From NCBI GenBank assembly GCA_019638515.1, contig JAHBTS010000001.1:248001-312000 (forward strand): DNA of 64,000 nucleotides, read 5' to 3'. Below the pieces are notes generated by a model, which saw nothing but the letters and a program-made list of their open reading frames with translations, ran no database searches and was not told the DNA's origin. This document shows positions 1-9,264 of this stretch, one piece after another; position 1 is the first letter of the stretch, and the number at the start of each line of letters is the position of its first letter. The translations under genes were made by a program, and so were the position numbers. Source of the DNA: Chitinophagales bacterium (GTDB lineage: Bacteria; Bacteroidota; Bacteroidia; Chitinophagales; LD1).

Positions 1-1
1 A

Positions 2-439
2 CCTTATGGCACTCCAATTATGGCAACAGCCGATGGTGTAATAGAAGAAGCACAGTTTAAACGCCACAATGGAAACTATGTGAAAGTTCGCCACAACGGA
101 GAATTTAAAACCCAATACTTACACATGAGTAAAATTGCCAAAGGTATGCACCGCGGTGTGCGGGTACGCCAGGGAGAAGTAATCGGGTATGTGGGAAGCA
201 CAGGCTTGGCAACCGGTCCACACGTTTGCTACCGTTTTTGGCGCGATGGAAAGCAAGTAGATCCATTTAAGCAGAAAGTGGCTATAAGCGAGCCTTTGCC
301 TGCAAAGTATAAGTCGGAGTATTTAAAGAATATTGAACCATTGAAGCAAACCCTTGCTGCTATTGCAATTGAACCTCAACCGGAATCTACATTAAGCGCT
401 GCTGTATCTTCTTCGCAAAATTGGCGTAAGAGCAGGTAG
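2..439 (+). CDS. M23 family peptidase, C-terminal part (5' end outside window)
   Basis: The reading frame is open from base 2, so this is the end of a longer gene. The fragment is the LytM/M23 beta-sheet domain: a GTPIMATADG entry strand, then GNYVKVRH, YLHMSK with the family's catalytic-region His, and GEVIGYVGSTGLATGPH. M23 enzymes are zinc endopeptidases that cut peptidoglycan cross-links or act as division activators at the envelope. The final HxH metal motif reads H-V-C here, so the second His, normally a zinc ligand, is Cys. From memory this GPHVCYRF form recurs in Bacteroidota M23 proteins, so it may be a lineage variant and not a dead enzyme. A low-complexity tail of about 45 residues follows. 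Assignment to the fold is firm; activity is uncertain. Confidence 0.85.
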   Translation, partial: PYGTPIMATADGVIEEAQFKRHNGNYVKVRHNGEFKTQYLHMSKIAKGMHRGVRVRQGEVIGYVGSTGLATGPHVCYRFWRDGKQVDPFKQKVAISEPLPAKYKSEYLKNIEPLKQTLAAIAIEPQPESTLSAAVSSSQNWRKSR

Positions 440-486
440 GCAGTTTTTTGGTGACTCCGAATCTTTTTTCACACAATAACCTTCGC

Positions 487-2814
487 ATGAAGCAAAGTTT
501 ACTTTTTTGCTTTTCGCTCTTGTTGGCTTTTCATTGCGCACAAACTCAAGTAATTTTTTTTGAAAACTTTCAACAAGGAATTCCGGCAACTTTTACATTG
601 GTAAATGGCGATAATAAAACGCCCGCTTCGCAGGTATCTTTTGTAAACAATGCGTGGGTTGCCCGCGAGTGGCACTCGGTACTGCAAGATACGGCTGCCG
701 TTAGTACTTCGTGGTACACGGTGCCTGCTCAGGCCGATGATTGGCTTATTACTCCGGCAATTCCACTTACAGCAAAATCTACTTTAAGTTGGAAAGCATT
801 TGCCATAGATCCCGATTTTCGCGATGGCTACGAAGTGCGTATTTCTACTTCAGGGAATAGCGTAGGCGATTTTACTACGGTACTCTTTAGTACTACTGCC
901 GAGCAAACTTCTATAGTTACACGCACTGCCGATTTACAAGCATATACAGGACAAACGGTGTACATTGCTTTTAGAAATAATTCATACAATAGAAATTTGC
1001 TTTGGATAGACGATATTCAGGTGGCGCTGAAACCTCCATTTGATGCTGGTATTCTTTCTTCGGATTTGCCTTCGCGCTATACGGTTATTCCCCGTGCGCA
1101 GCGCACGGCATTTTTACCTTTGGCAGTGGTAATAAACGATGGGGCAAATGCACTGAGTAATGTGAAAGTTTTCTGTGCCGTTCACCAGAATGGAGTATTG
1201 AAAAAATTAGATAGCAACGAGGTGGCTATTTTAGGCAGTGGATTGGTTTCTACCTTTAACTTTTCTGCATTTACGCCTATAGATACCGGATTGTTTGAAC
1301 TGAGCTATTTTACAAAAATTGCACCACCGGATGGCAACCCTGCCAACGATACGGCACGGCATTTTCTTTGGGTAACCGACACCATTTATGCTCGCGATAA
1401 TGGCGCAGTAAGCAGCAGCGTTTCAATTGGTGCGGCTGCCGGAGAGTTTGGGCAGTGGTTTGGCATTGCACACCCTGCAAAGGTAAGCTCGGCAACGGTG
1501 TATTTGAATAAGCCATCGGTAGGCGCTCAGGTAAAATTTAAGTTGTATGTATTTGGAAACTCACCACAGGGTTTGGTAGATTCTACCTTTAGTTATACTA
1601 CTACGCTAAGCGACTCGCTGAATGGTAAACTGCTTACGCTCGATTTTATTTCAAAAATTAAAATGCAAGTTGGTAAGTACTTTTTGGCAATAGTGGAAGA
1701 GGGCGGTAAAAATTTGAATGTAGGTGCTTGCGATGCGCTGCAAACTTCGCAAGTAAATTGGTTTCGTTTTGGCGGCAATCCCTTTGGGCGGTGGGCTTCG
1801 GGCAATGAATATGATTCGCTGCTGGCCACCCAAGCTTATACTAAAGTGTTGGCAATGCGCCTGAATGTGCAAAGCGCTTGTGCTGTGTTGCCAAACTTTG
1901 GAATGGCTGTAGTGCCAACTTGTACCAACACTGGTTCGCTTACTTCTAATTACACTAGCGAGAACCCTGCTCCGTATTTATATGAGTGGAGTACAGGTAG
2001 CCACAGTGTTGGTATTGGTAGTTTGGTGCCCGGAGTTTATACGCTTACTGTTACCGATAATTTTGTATGCACTTTTACGCAAACCGATACCATTAAGGTG
2101 GTGCCTATTCATATTGTAATGAGTGTAAAAGATGTTGGTTGTAAGGGGGAAAGTAATGGTACTGCTACTGCTAATTCTTTTGGTGGAAATGGCAATTACA
2201 CCTACACATGGAATACTGCACCTACACAAACTTCTAAGACGGCAACCGGATTAAAGCAAGGAACTTATTCTGTAACCGTAACCGATGGAAGTTGTGTTTC
2301 TTCGGCATTAGCTCCAGTTTTGGAGCCGCCAACACTCATGCAGGTTGATGTGGTAGCGAAGGTGAATCCAAGTTCGGCATTGGCGCAAGATGGTGTAATA
2401 ACAGTAAACGCCACCAATGGGCAACCGCCATACGAATATGTTTGGAATGATAGCTTGGTGCAGCCGCAACTCAGCGGTATTGGTGCAGGACGGTATTGCG
2501 TAACCGTAACCGATGGAAGAGACTGCGTAATTGAAAAGTGCGATACCATTGGTTTTGGCGTTGCCATAAATGAGGCAGCGCTACAGCAGTTTCAGGTGTT
2601 TCCTATTCCTGCCGATGGTATATTATCGGTAGAAACCGATGGCGGTATTATTTGGGATGTTGTACTATATGATAATGCGGGAAATGCAGTGTTGCAAAGT
2701 ACTTTGGAGCAACGTGCCATTTTTAATGTGAGCGGCCTTGCCTCCGGTGTGTATGTGCTGGAGTTGCGCAATGCTACTTCGCTGTTGCGGAGGAAGGTAA
2801 GTATTATTCACTAA
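487..2814 (+). CDS. Secreted multidomain protein with SprB-like repeats and T9SS type A sorting domain
   Basis: This is a 775-residue exported protein. I start it at the ATG at 487, because a Lys-plus-hydrophobic signal peptide (MKQSLLFCFSLLLAF...) begins exactly there; an earlier TTG at 448 would add 13 non-signal residues. Residues about 20-185 resemble a cleaved-adhesin/choice-of-anchor J jelly roll (FFENFQQGIPATF, DDWLITPAI, WIDDIQV). Around 480-680 there are SprB-type repeats, each ending in VTVTDG/VTVTDN. The last 75 residues form a type A sorting domain (VFPIPADG ... SGVYVLELRN ... KVSIIH), which directs export through the type IX secretion system and attachment to the outer surface. 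A role in adhesion or surface motility is inferred from the domains only. It lies downstream of the M23 gene with no shared function evident. Confidence 0.85.
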   Translation: MKQSLLFCFSLLLAFHCAQTQVIFFENFQQGIPATFTLVNGDNKTPASQVSFVNNAWVAREWHSVLQDTAAVSTSWYTVPAQADDWLITPAIPLTAKSTLSWKAFAIDPDFRDGYEVRISTSGNSVGDFTTVLFSTTAEQTSIVTRTADLQAYTGQTVYIAFRNNSYNRNLLWIDDIQVALKPPFDAGILSSDLPSRYTVIPRAQRTAFLPLAVVINDGANALSNVKVFCAVHQNGVLKKLDSNEVAILGSGLVSTFNFSAFTPIDTGLFELSYFTKIAPPDGNPANDTARHFLWVTDTIYARDNGAVSSSVSIGAAAGEFGQWFGIAHPAKVSSATVYLNKPSVGAQVKFKLYVFGNSPQGLVDSTFSYTTTLSDSLNGKLLTLDFISKIKMQVGKYFLAIVEEGGKNLNVGACDALQTSQVNWFRFGGNPFGRWASGNEYDSLLATQAYTKVLAMRLNVQSACAVLPNFGMAVVPTCTNTGSLTSNYTSENPAPYLYEWSTGSHSVGIGSLVPGVYTLTVTDNFVCTFTQTDTIKVVPIHIVMSVKDVGCKGESNGTATANSFGGNGNYTYTWNTAPTQTSKTATGLKQGTYSVTVTDGSCVSSALAPVLEPPTLMQVDVVAKVNPSSALAQDGVITVNATNGQPPYEYVWNDSLVQPQLSGIGAGRYCVTVTDGRDCVIEKCDTIGFGVAINEAALQQFQVFPIPADGILSVETDGGIIWDVVLYDNAGNAVLQSTLEQRAIFNVSGLASGVYVLELRNATSLLRRKVSIIH

Positions 2815-2895
2815 GCAAGTTTTTTTGGGAAGGAGCTGGTGTGTTTGCCTGTTTGGCGGGTAGAGCGTGTTTTTGTTGATTAGAATAGTCAGACG

Positions 2896-2928
2896 ATTGT
2901 AGTTATTCAAAAATTAAATTTAGATTTG
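2896..2928 (+). promoter_or_regulatory. Bacteroidota-type promoter of the TonB receptor gene
   Basis: A -7 element TAGATTTG lies at 2921-2928 and matches the phylum consensus TAnnTTTG. ATTG at 2896-2899 serves as a -33 element at a 21-base spacing. The downstream gene begins with TTG at 2943, so the leader would be only about 10 bases. Confidence 0.5.
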
Positions 2929-2942
2929 TCTAAAATTTAGTT

Positions 2943-4988
2943 TTGAAATCGTTTAAACTCTGTTTTGTCTTAGTATTTTGCATAGCTAAGAGTATAGTTG
3001 CACAGCAGGCACCAGCAAGGGATTCTGTATTGCAGGGAGAGCTAAAAGAAGTAGTGGTAAGCGGCACCTTGCGTGAAACCAGCAGGTTGGCATCGCCAAT
3101 ACCGGTTGAAACTTTTACGCAAACATTCTTTAGGAAAAGTGTTGCGCCTACCTTGTTTGAATCGTTGAATTTAATTAACGGTGTGCAGCCGCAGATCAAT
3201 TGCAATGTTTGCAATACGGGCGATATTCATATAAACGGTATGGAGGGTCCTTACACAATGGTACTTGTAGATGGCATGCCCATTGTGAGTGCGCTTTCAA
3301 CGGTGTATGGGCTAAGTGGTATTCCTAATTCGCTGATAGAAAGAGTAGAGGTTGTGAAAGGTCCCGCATCAACATTGTACGGCTCGGAGGCGGTGGCAGG
3401 TTTAATAAATATAATAACCAAACATGCACCGAGTGCTCCAAAGTTTTCAGCAGAAGTAAATGGCTCTACTTATGGTGAGTTTAGTGCCGATGTGGCATCT
3501 AAATTTACCATGAAGCGTGCATCAACACTTCTTTCGGCAAGCTATTTCGATTATTCATTTAGAACGGATTTAAACCACGATAATTTTACGGATATAGCAT
3601 TGCAGAAGCGTGTGAGTGTGTTCAATAAATGGCAAATTCAGGGTAAAAGAAACGATATGCTCAACTTTGCTTTGCGTTACCATTTTGAAAATCGCTGGGG
3701 AGGAGAAATGCAATGGGAAAAACGCTGGAGCGGCAGCGATTCTATTTATGGTGAAACCATTCAAACACAACGAGCAGAGGCGTTTGGCAGTTATGGTTTT
3801 AATATAAAAGCAGAGCAGTTTAAAATAGATTTTTCCTATAACTATCACCTGCAAAAATCTTTTTATGGAACGGTGCGTTTCGATGCACAACAACACTTGG
3901 CCTTTGCGCAACTAAGATGGTTTAAAACTATTGGCAGACACTATTTGCTGGCAGGTATTCCGCTGCGGTTTACATACTATGACGATAACACGGTTGGCAC
4001 ACAAACTTTGCAGCAAGATGGCGCGGTTAAGAACTATCCATCGCATACTTTGCTCTCAGGAATTTTTGTGCAGCACGAAGGAAATTTTCATCGTTACTTT
4101 ACATTGCTCACCGGCTTGCGTTTCGATTATCACCAGCAGCACGGCAGTATTTTTTCGCCACGCATGAGTGTAAAAATTCCCATTAGCAAAAGCCATGTAA
4201 TTCGGTTGAGTGGCGGCAATGGCTATCGCGTAGTTAATTTGTTTACCGAAGAGCATGCAGCACTTACAGGTGCACGAGAAGTAGTGGTAAAACACAAGTT
4301 AAAACCCGAGCAGAGTTGGAATGGCAACTTAAATTATGCTTCTACCATTCAGTTTAAGGCAGGTTTCTTGAAGTTAGATGTAAACGGTTTCTATACTTAT
4401 TTCAGCAATAAAATTGTACCGGATTACACCACTCCCGGAAAAATTATTTTCGATAATATACAAGGCTATGCTATTAGCCGAGGTTTCTCTGTAAGTGGCG
4501 ATTTGTTTTTCGATAATAGCTTTAAATTATCGTTGGGAGCTACGGTGCTCGATGTATATAAAATGGAGAAGAGTGGTACGCAAACATGGCAAAAAGTGCC
4601 ACAAATACTGGCAGCTCCATTTAGTGGAACATTCTCGGTTGGCTATTGTATTCCTAAAATTAAAGTTCAAATAGATTGGAGTGGAAAGCTAAACAGTCCC
4701 ATGCCACTGCCGGTGGTTCCCAACGATTTTCGCCCTGCAAAATCTCCTTGGTTTTGCTTGATGAATATTCAGTTTTCGCGAAAATTTAAGTATGGAATAG
4801 AAGTGTATGCAGGTGTAAAAAACTTATTGAATTTCAAGCCTAAAGATCCGCTTCTCCGCCCCTTTGATCCTTTCGATAAGCATATAAATGAAGACAATCC
4901 CAATGGCTACACGTTTGATACGTCTTACAACTATACGTCTTTGCAAGGTGTGCGTGGGTTCTTTGGATTCAAATGGATTTGGGAATAA
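2943..4988 (+). CDS. TonB-dependent outer-membrane receptor with Cys-containing plug
   Basis: This 681-residue protein has a signal peptide (cleavage near VAQ, residue 21), a TonB-box-like stretch (LKEVVVSG, about 35-42), a plug domain (about 45-155, with LVDGMPIVSALSTVYGL and RVEVVKGPASTLYGSEAVAG) and a 22-strand-type barrel. Such receptors import metal chelates, vitamins or sugars with energy from TonB-ExbBD. No carboxypeptidase-like N-terminal domain is present and no SusD partner is adjacent, which argues against a glycan system. The plug carries N-C-N-V-C-N, a CxxC that could touch a metal; the substrate is not determinable. The start is TTG, the first start after an in-frame TAA at 2931-2933. 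Its stop at 4988 sits 2 bases from the stop of the convergent DUF2520 gene. Confidence 0.88.
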   Translation: MKSFKLCFVLVFCIAKSIVAQQAPARDSVLQGELKEVVVSGTLRETSRLASPIPVETFTQTFFRKSVAPTLFESLNLINGVQPQINCNVCNTGDIHINGMEGPYTMVLVDGMPIVSALSTVYGLSGIPNSLIERVEVVKGPASTLYGSEAVAGLINIITKHAPSAPKFSAEVNGSTYGEFSADVASKFTMKRASTLLSASYFDYSFRTDLNHDNFTDIALQKRVSVFNKWQIQGKRNDMLNFALRYHFENRWGGEMQWEKRWSGSDSIYGETIQTQRAEAFGSYGFNIKAEQFKIDFSYNYHLQKSFYGTVRFDAQQHLAFAQLRWFKTIGRHYLLAGIPLRFTYYDDNTVGTQTLQQDGAVKNYPSHTLLSGIFVQHEGNFHRYFTLLTGLRFDYHQQHGSIFSPRMSVKIPISKSHVIRLSGGNGYRVVNLFTEEHAALTGAREVVVKHKLKPEQSWNGNLNYASTIQFKAGFLKLDVNGFYTYFSNKIVPDYTTPGKIIFDNIQGYAISRGFSVSGDLFFDNSFKLSLGATVLDVYKMEKSGTQTWQKVPQILAAPFSGTFSVGYCIPKIKVQIDWSGKLNSPMPLPVVPNDFRPAKSPWFCLMNIQFSRKFKYGIEVYAGVKNLLNFKPKDPLLRPFDPFDKHINEDNPNGYTFDTSYNYTSLQGVRGFFGFKWIWE

Positions 4989-4990
4989 CC

Positions 4991-5755
4991 TTATTGGTGA
5001 TTTTTAAAAATACTCTCGGTAACAATAGAATAAATCTTAGTCATTTCTGCTTCGGCAGAAAGCAATTTCAGGTGTTCCTCAATGGTGAAAAAATCTTTGC
5101 GTACGGCAGGTCCGGTTTGTAGTTTTGAAGGACTATTGTGCTGTATATTTTCTGCCGATTGAGCAATGAGCGGACGCAGTATATCTAAAGAAATGTGTTG
5201 CGATGAAAGAATGTTTTCTGCCAGCTCAAACATGTGATTGGTAAAGTTATTGGCAAATACTGCTGCTACGTGAATATACTGCCGTTGCAGCTCGCTTACG
5301 CAGTGCACACTGCTTGAGATTTGCCTTGCCAATAGTGTCAATTTTTCGGTAGTGGCTTCGGTATTTCCTTCTATTAAAAAGGGAACAGTTGCAAACGAAA
5401 GCGGCACATCTTTTTTCATAGTTTGCAAGGGATAAAAAATACCCGGTTGCGAACTGCATGTTGCTAAAACCTCTTTGGAGCGAAAGCCGGAAGAGTGCGC
5501 AACAATACTATTGGTAAAAGGCAGTAAACCAGCAATGGCTTCAATGGCATCATCTTTTACGCAGAGGAGGATAACATCGCTTTCGGTATTTACTTGCCTA
5601 AGTGCAAAATTGGGTGTTGCTTCTACTTCCGATGCCAATTGGCATACTGCCAATTCATTACGCCCCGTAATTTGTAGTATTCGATTGCCGCTTGCTTTAA
5701 GCGCTTTTGCCAAATGCCAAGCCACATTGCCACTTCCAATAATGGATATATTCAT
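4991..5755 (-). CDS. Rossmann-like / DUF2520 dehydrogenase-like protein
   Basis: A 254-residue cytoplasmic protein. The N-terminus is a dinucleotide-binding Rossmann motif (NISIIGSGNVAWHLA, residues 2-16), followed by VILLCVKDDAI and IVAHSSG, typical of the family combining a Rossmann-like domain with the helical DUF2520 domain (about 120-250). Relatives resemble ProC and 6-phosphogluconate dehydrogenase in layout, but no reaction is established, so a reductase role is inference. I chose the ATG at 5755 over an upstream TTG at 5761, because the beta-strand of the Rossmann motif begins immediately after it. Confidence 0.8.
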   Translation of the reverse strand: MNISIIGSGNVAWHLAKALKASGNRILQITGRNELAVCQLASEVEATPNFALRQVNTESDVILLCVKDDAIEAIAGLLPFTNSIVAHSSGFRSKEVLATCSSQPGIFYPLQTMKKDVPLSFATVPFLIEGNTEATTEKLTLLARQISSSVHCVSELQRQYIHVAAVFANNFTNHMFELAENILSSQHISLDILRPLIAQSAENIQHNSPSKLQTGPAVRKDFFTIEEHLKLLSAEAEMTKIYSIVTESIFKNHQ

Positions 5756-5829
5756 AAGCAATTGTGTAATGTTTATAGAGCATATTTACAATTATTGCAC
5801 TTGCTAATGCAATAAAATGCCAATGCAAA

Positions 5830-6156
5830 TTATACTGAAAAACTTTCGCCACATGCACAAGTACGCGAAGCATTCGGGTTGCTAAAGTGAAATCCTTTTC
5901 CGTTTAAACCATCGGTGAACTCTAAAGTAGTGTTGCACACATATAAAAAACTGCGCAAGTCTGTAACTAGTTTAATGCCTTTATCTTCAAAAATCTGATC
6001 TTCCGGTTGTAGTTGATTATCTAACTGCATATTGTAGCTTAAACCGGAGCATCCTCCGCCTTGCACAGTTATGCGCACAAAACTACCTTCCGGTTTTTGT
6101 TCGCTTTGTATAATAGATTTTATTTTTTCGCTGGCGGCATCAGAAACGTACAACAT
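5830..6156 (-). CDS. HesB/IscA-family A-type iron-sulfur carrier
   Basis: A 108-residue A-type carrier that hands [2Fe-2S] or [4Fe-4S] clusters to apoproteins in the cytoplasm. The three conserved cysteines are visible: C36 in GGGCSGLSY, and C100 and C102 in the C-terminal CACGESF. Length and motif order fit the family exactly. IscA, SufA and ErpA cannot be told apart from sequence alone, and no isc or suf genes are adjacent, so no symbol is given. It is divergent from the methylmalonyl-CoA epimerase gene. The 68-base gap between them holds an inverted repeat (6174-6193). Confidence 0.93.
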   Translation of the reverse strand: MLYVSDAASEKIKSIIQSEQKPEGSFVRITVQGGGCSGLSYNMQLDNQLQPEDQIFEDKGIKLVTDLRSFLYVCNTTLEFTDGLNGKGFHFSNPNASRTCACGESFSV

Positions 6157-6173
6157 AGTTTTTCAATCTTTGT

Positions 6174-6193
6174 GTTGGCGAAAGTAAGCCAAC
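6174..6193. promoter_or_regulatory. Inverted repeat in a divergent promoter region
   Basis: GTTGGC (6174-6179) and GCCAAC (6188-6193) are perfect 6-base arms around an 8-base spacer. They lie between the divergent Fe-S carrier and epimerase genes. It could be an operator or an mRNA hairpin; nothing in the sequence decides. Confidence 0.3.
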
Positions 6194-6224
6194 TTAATTT
6201 TCAAACGAAATTCTAAGAAGTTAA

Positions 6225-6626
6225 ATGAATAAAATTGAACACATTGGCATAGCCGTAAAGAATCTTTCGCAGGCCAATAATACGTATGCCAAACTATTGG
6301 GGAAGCCGCACTACAAAACAGAAAGTGTAGTTTCTGAAGCCGTTGAAACTTCATTTTTTCAAGTTGGAGAAACCAAAATTGAACTCTTGCAGGCAACGGC
6401 ACCGGAAAGTGCCATTCACAAATTTTTGGAGAAAAAGGGCGAAGGCATTCACCATATTGCATTTGCTGTAACCGATATTGCCGCTGAGGTTGAGCGCTTA
6501 AAGGCAGAGGGTTTTGAACCCATTAGCAAAGAGCCGAAACGCGGTGCCGACAACAAGTGGGTGTTTTTCTTTCACCCTAAAAATACACACGGAGTTTTAA
6601 TTGAATTATGCCAGGAAATAGAATAG
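6225..6626 (+). CDS. mce: Methylmalonyl-CoA epimerase
   Basis: A 133-residue glyoxalase/VOC-fold enzyme that interconverts (2R)- and (2S)-methylmalonyl-CoA, linking propionyl-CoA carboxylation with methylmalonyl-CoA mutase. Two beta-alpha-beta-beta-beta modules are visible. The metal-binding positions typical of the family are present: H6 in IEHIGIAV, the His pair in GEGIHHIAFAV, and the Glu in the terminal GVLIELCQ. Length is standard (about 130-140). No mutase or carboxylase genes are nearby in the window. Confidence 0.92.
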   Translation: MNKIEHIGIAVKNLSQANNTYAKLLGKPHYKTESVVSEAVETSFFQVGETKIELLQATAPESAIHKFLEKKGEGIHHIAFAVTDIAAEVERLKAEGFEPISKEPKRGADNKWVFFFHPKNTHGVLIELCQEIE

Positions 6627-6687
6627 TGATACCGCCCAAAGTGCTGCCAAAAAATCAGAACCTGCGGCTTTGCAAAGTTTCATTCCT

Positions 6688-6695
6688 TACATTTG
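6688..6695 (+). promoter_or_regulatory. TAnnTTTG element abutting the mnmA start
   Basis: TACATTTG matches the phylum -7 consensus and ends only 4 bases before the ATG at 6700. Transcription would start at or next to the start codon. No clear -33 element is visible at the usual spacing. Confidence 0.4.
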
Positions 6696-6699
6696 CAAC

Positions 6700-7809
6700 A
6701 TGAGTAAAAGAGGAAAAGTGTTGGTTGCCATGAGCGGAGGAATAGACTCCACCGTAAGTGCCGTAATGCTGCACGAACAAGGTTATGAAGTAGTGGGAAT
6801 TACCATGAAAACGTGGGATTATGCCAATAGTGGCGGTAGTAAAAAAGAAACAGGCTGCTGTAGTTTAGATTCTATTAACGATGCTCGGCAAGTGGCGGTA
6901 GAGCTTGGTTTTAATCATTACATTTTAGACATAAGGGGCGAGTTTGGCAATTTTGTAGTAGATAATTTTGTAGAAGAATATTTGGCGGGTCGCACACCCA
7001 ATCCTTGTGTGCTATGCAATACGCATATTAAGTGGGAAGCATTGCTGAAACGTGCCGATGCCATGGACTGTGAGTTTATAGCTACCGGACACTATGCACA
7101 AGTGCGCGCAGAAAATGAGCGCTATGTAATATCTAAAGGATTAGATGCCAATAAAGATCAGAGCTATGTTTTGTGGGGCGTAAGCCAGCAGTGCCTTAGC
7201 CGTACCATTTTTCCAATAGGCGGCTTTCATAAACCGCACATTCGCCAAATGGCTCGCGATATGGGATATACAGAACTTGCCAATAAAAGCGAGAGCTACG
7301 AAATATGTTTTGTACCCGATAACGATTATCGCGGTTTCTTAAAACGTAAAGACCCAACCTTAGAAGCAAGAGTTAAAGGAGGCAGTTTTGTGGATAAAGA
7401 AGGACGTGTAATAGGTAAGCACGAAGGTTATCCTTTCTATACCATTGGGCAGCGCAAAGGTTTGGGTGTAGCATTTGGAAAGCCCATGTTTGTTACAGCT
7501 ATTATTCCGGAAACCAATACCGTTGTATTGGGCGAAGAAGTAGATTTAGAAAGAACGCGTATGACGGTAGGAAAACTAAACCTACAAAAATACACACAGT
7601 TGCCGGGTAAAATTCCTGCCATTACCAAGGTGCGCTATAAACATGAAGGAGAAAGCAGCCTTATTGAACAGCATGGCGATTTAGTGGCAGTAGAATTTAT
7701 GGGTAAAGTAAGCGCCATAGCTCCGGGGCAGAGTGCCGTGTTTTATGAAAATAACGATGTAATAGGAGGTGGAATAATTATGGCAAACCCTTCTGTGCAG
7801 GCAAGTTAA
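6700..7809 (+). CDS. mnmA: tRNA-specific 2-thiouridylase MnmA
   Basis: This 369-residue enzyme catalyses ATP-dependent 2-thiolation of U34 in tRNA for Lys, Glu and Gln. The PP-loop motif SGGIDS is at residues 12-17. The two catalytic cysteines are C103 (NPCVLCN) and C203 (SYEICFV), at nearly the same positions as in E. coli. The central domain has GQRKGLGVA and the C-terminal beta-barrel follows. I place the start at the ATG at 6700; an upstream TTG at 6670 would add ten residues that are not conserved and overlap the probable promoter. It follows mce with a 73-base gap. Confidence 0.96.
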   Translation: MSKRGKVLVAMSGGIDSTVSAVMLHEQGYEVVGITMKTWDYANSGGSKKETGCCSLDSINDARQVAVELGFNHYILDIRGEFGNFVVDNFVEEYLAGRTPNPCVLCNTHIKWEALLKRADAMDCEFIATGHYAQVRAENERYVISKGLDANKDQSYVLWGVSQQCLSRTIFPIGGFHKPHIRQMARDMGYTELANKSESYEICFVPDNDYRGFLKRKDPTLEARVKGGSFVDKEGRVIGKHEGYPFYTIGQRKGLGVAFGKPMFVTAIIPETNTVVLGEEVDLERTRMTVGKLNLQKYTQLPGKIPAITKVRYKHEGESSLIEQHGDLVAVEFMGKVSAIAPGQSAVFYENNDVIGGGIIMANPSVQAS

Positions 7810-7890
7810 ACCATACTTTCAACAAATCTGCTGAAGTTCCCCTTTTTACCATTTTTCTACTGCTATATTCGCAATCGAAAAGGTAAAAAC

Positions 7891-9261
7891 ATGAGTGAAA
7901 TTTTGAGCGAAATTAAAGCCAACGAAACCCGCTTTCTACATGAATTATTTGAACTGTTGCGCATACCTTCAGTAAGTGCCGATGCTAAGTTTGCTGCCGA
8001 TGTACATAAAACGGCTGCATTTGTGGCTCAAAAACTTACCGATGCCGGAGCCGATAAAGTACAGTTGTTTTCTACACCCGGTTTTCCGGTAGTGTATGGC
8101 GAAAAAATAATAGATGCTTCTAAACCAACAGTGCTTGTGTATGGGCACTACGATGTGCAACCTGCCGACCCATACGAATTATGGGATGCACCTCCATTTG
8201 AACCTGTGATAAAAGATGGGAAGATTTATGCCCGTGGCAGTGCCGATGACAAAGGGCAAATGTATATGCATGTAAAAGCTTTTGAAATACTGATGAAGCA
8301 AAATGCGCTGCCATGCAACATCAAGTTTATGATTGAAGGCGAAGAAGAAATTGGAAGCGAACATTTAGAAGGATTTGTTACTGCACATAAGGACTTGTTG
8401 AAGAGCGATGTGGTATTGATTTCAGACACCTCTATGATTTCTAATGAAGTGCCAAGTATTACCACCGGTTTGCGTGGTCTTAGTTATTTAGAGGTAGAAG
8501 TTACGGGTCCTAATCGCGATTTACATAGCGGAGTATATGGCGGTGCTGTTGCCAATCCAATCAACATATTGTGCGATATGATTAGCAAGCTGCACGATGA
8601 GAAAAGAAGGGTAACCATACCTGGTTTTTACGATGATGTGGAAGCCGTAAGCGAAGTAGAGAGAGCAGAAATGGCAAAAGCACCATTCAGCCAGTTAGAG
8701 TATAACAACGATCTTGGTGTTAAGCAGGAATTGGGCGAAGAAGGTTTCACTACTTTAGAAAGAGTTTCTATACGCCCTACTTTAGATGTAAACGGTATTT
8801 GGGGCGGTTATACAGGGCAGGGTGCCAAAACGGTATTGCCTTCTAAAGCCTATGCAAAAATATCTATGCGTTTGGTGCCCAATCAATCGCACGAAAAAAT
8901 TACCAAACTCTTTACCGAGTATTTTCTAAACGCGGCACCGGAATGCGTGCAAGTAAAAGTAACACCTATGCACGGTGGCGAAGCAGCCGTTACACCCACC
9001 AATTCCATAGCCTACATGGCTGCGGCAAAGGCTATTGAAACTACTTACGGCAAAGCGCCAATTCCGCTGCGCACTGGCGGAAGTATTCCTATTGTTACCA
9101 TGTTTGAAAGCGTGTTGGGAACTAAATCGGTATTGCTGGGCTTTGGGTTAGATAGCGATTCTATTCATTCTCCTAATGAACATTATGGAGTTTGGAACTA
9201 TTTTAAGGGTATAGAAACCATTCCATATTTCTTAAAGTACTTTGCAGAAATGAGTAAGTAA
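7891..9261 (+). CDS. M20 family dipeptidase
   Basis: A 456-residue M20 di-zinc peptidase of the carnosinase/CNDP-like group, which cleaves dipeptides in the cytoplasm. Metal and catalytic motifs are intact and in order: YGHYDVQP, GSADDKGQ, the Glu pair in EGEEEIGS, SDTSM and the C-terminal HSPNE. The lid/dimerisation domain sits in the middle (about 195-350). A TATATTCG sequence at 7864-7871 is a near match to the -7 consensus and may be its promoter. The next gene starts 3 bases after its stop, so the two are probably cotranscribed. Confidence 0.93.
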   Translation: MSEILSEIKANETRFLHELFELLRIPSVSADAKFAADVHKTAAFVAQKLTDAGADKVQLFSTPGFPVVYGEKIIDASKPTVLVYGHYDVQPADPYELWDAPPFEPVIKDGKIYARGSADDKGQMYMHVKAFEILMKQNALPCNIKFMIEGEEEIGSEHLEGFVTAHKDLLKSDVVLISDTSMISNEVPSITTGLRGLSYLEVEVTGPNRDLHSGVYGGAVANPINILCDMISKLHDEKRRVTIPGFYDDVEAVSEVERAEMAKAPFSQLEYNNDLGVKQELGEEGFTTLERVSIRPTLDVNGIWGGYTGQGAKTVLPSKAYAKISMRLVPNQSHEKITKLFTEYFLNAAPECVQVKVTPMHGGEAAVTPTNSIAYMAAAKAIETTYGKAPIPLRTGGSIPIVTMFESVLGTKSVLLGFGLDSDSIHSPNEHYGVWNYFKGIETIPYFLKYFAEMSK

Positions 9262-9264
9262 AAA

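Noticed and set aside
448-486. Earlier TTG start for the T9SS protein
   Set aside because: It would bury the signal peptide; the ATG at 487 starts precisely at it.
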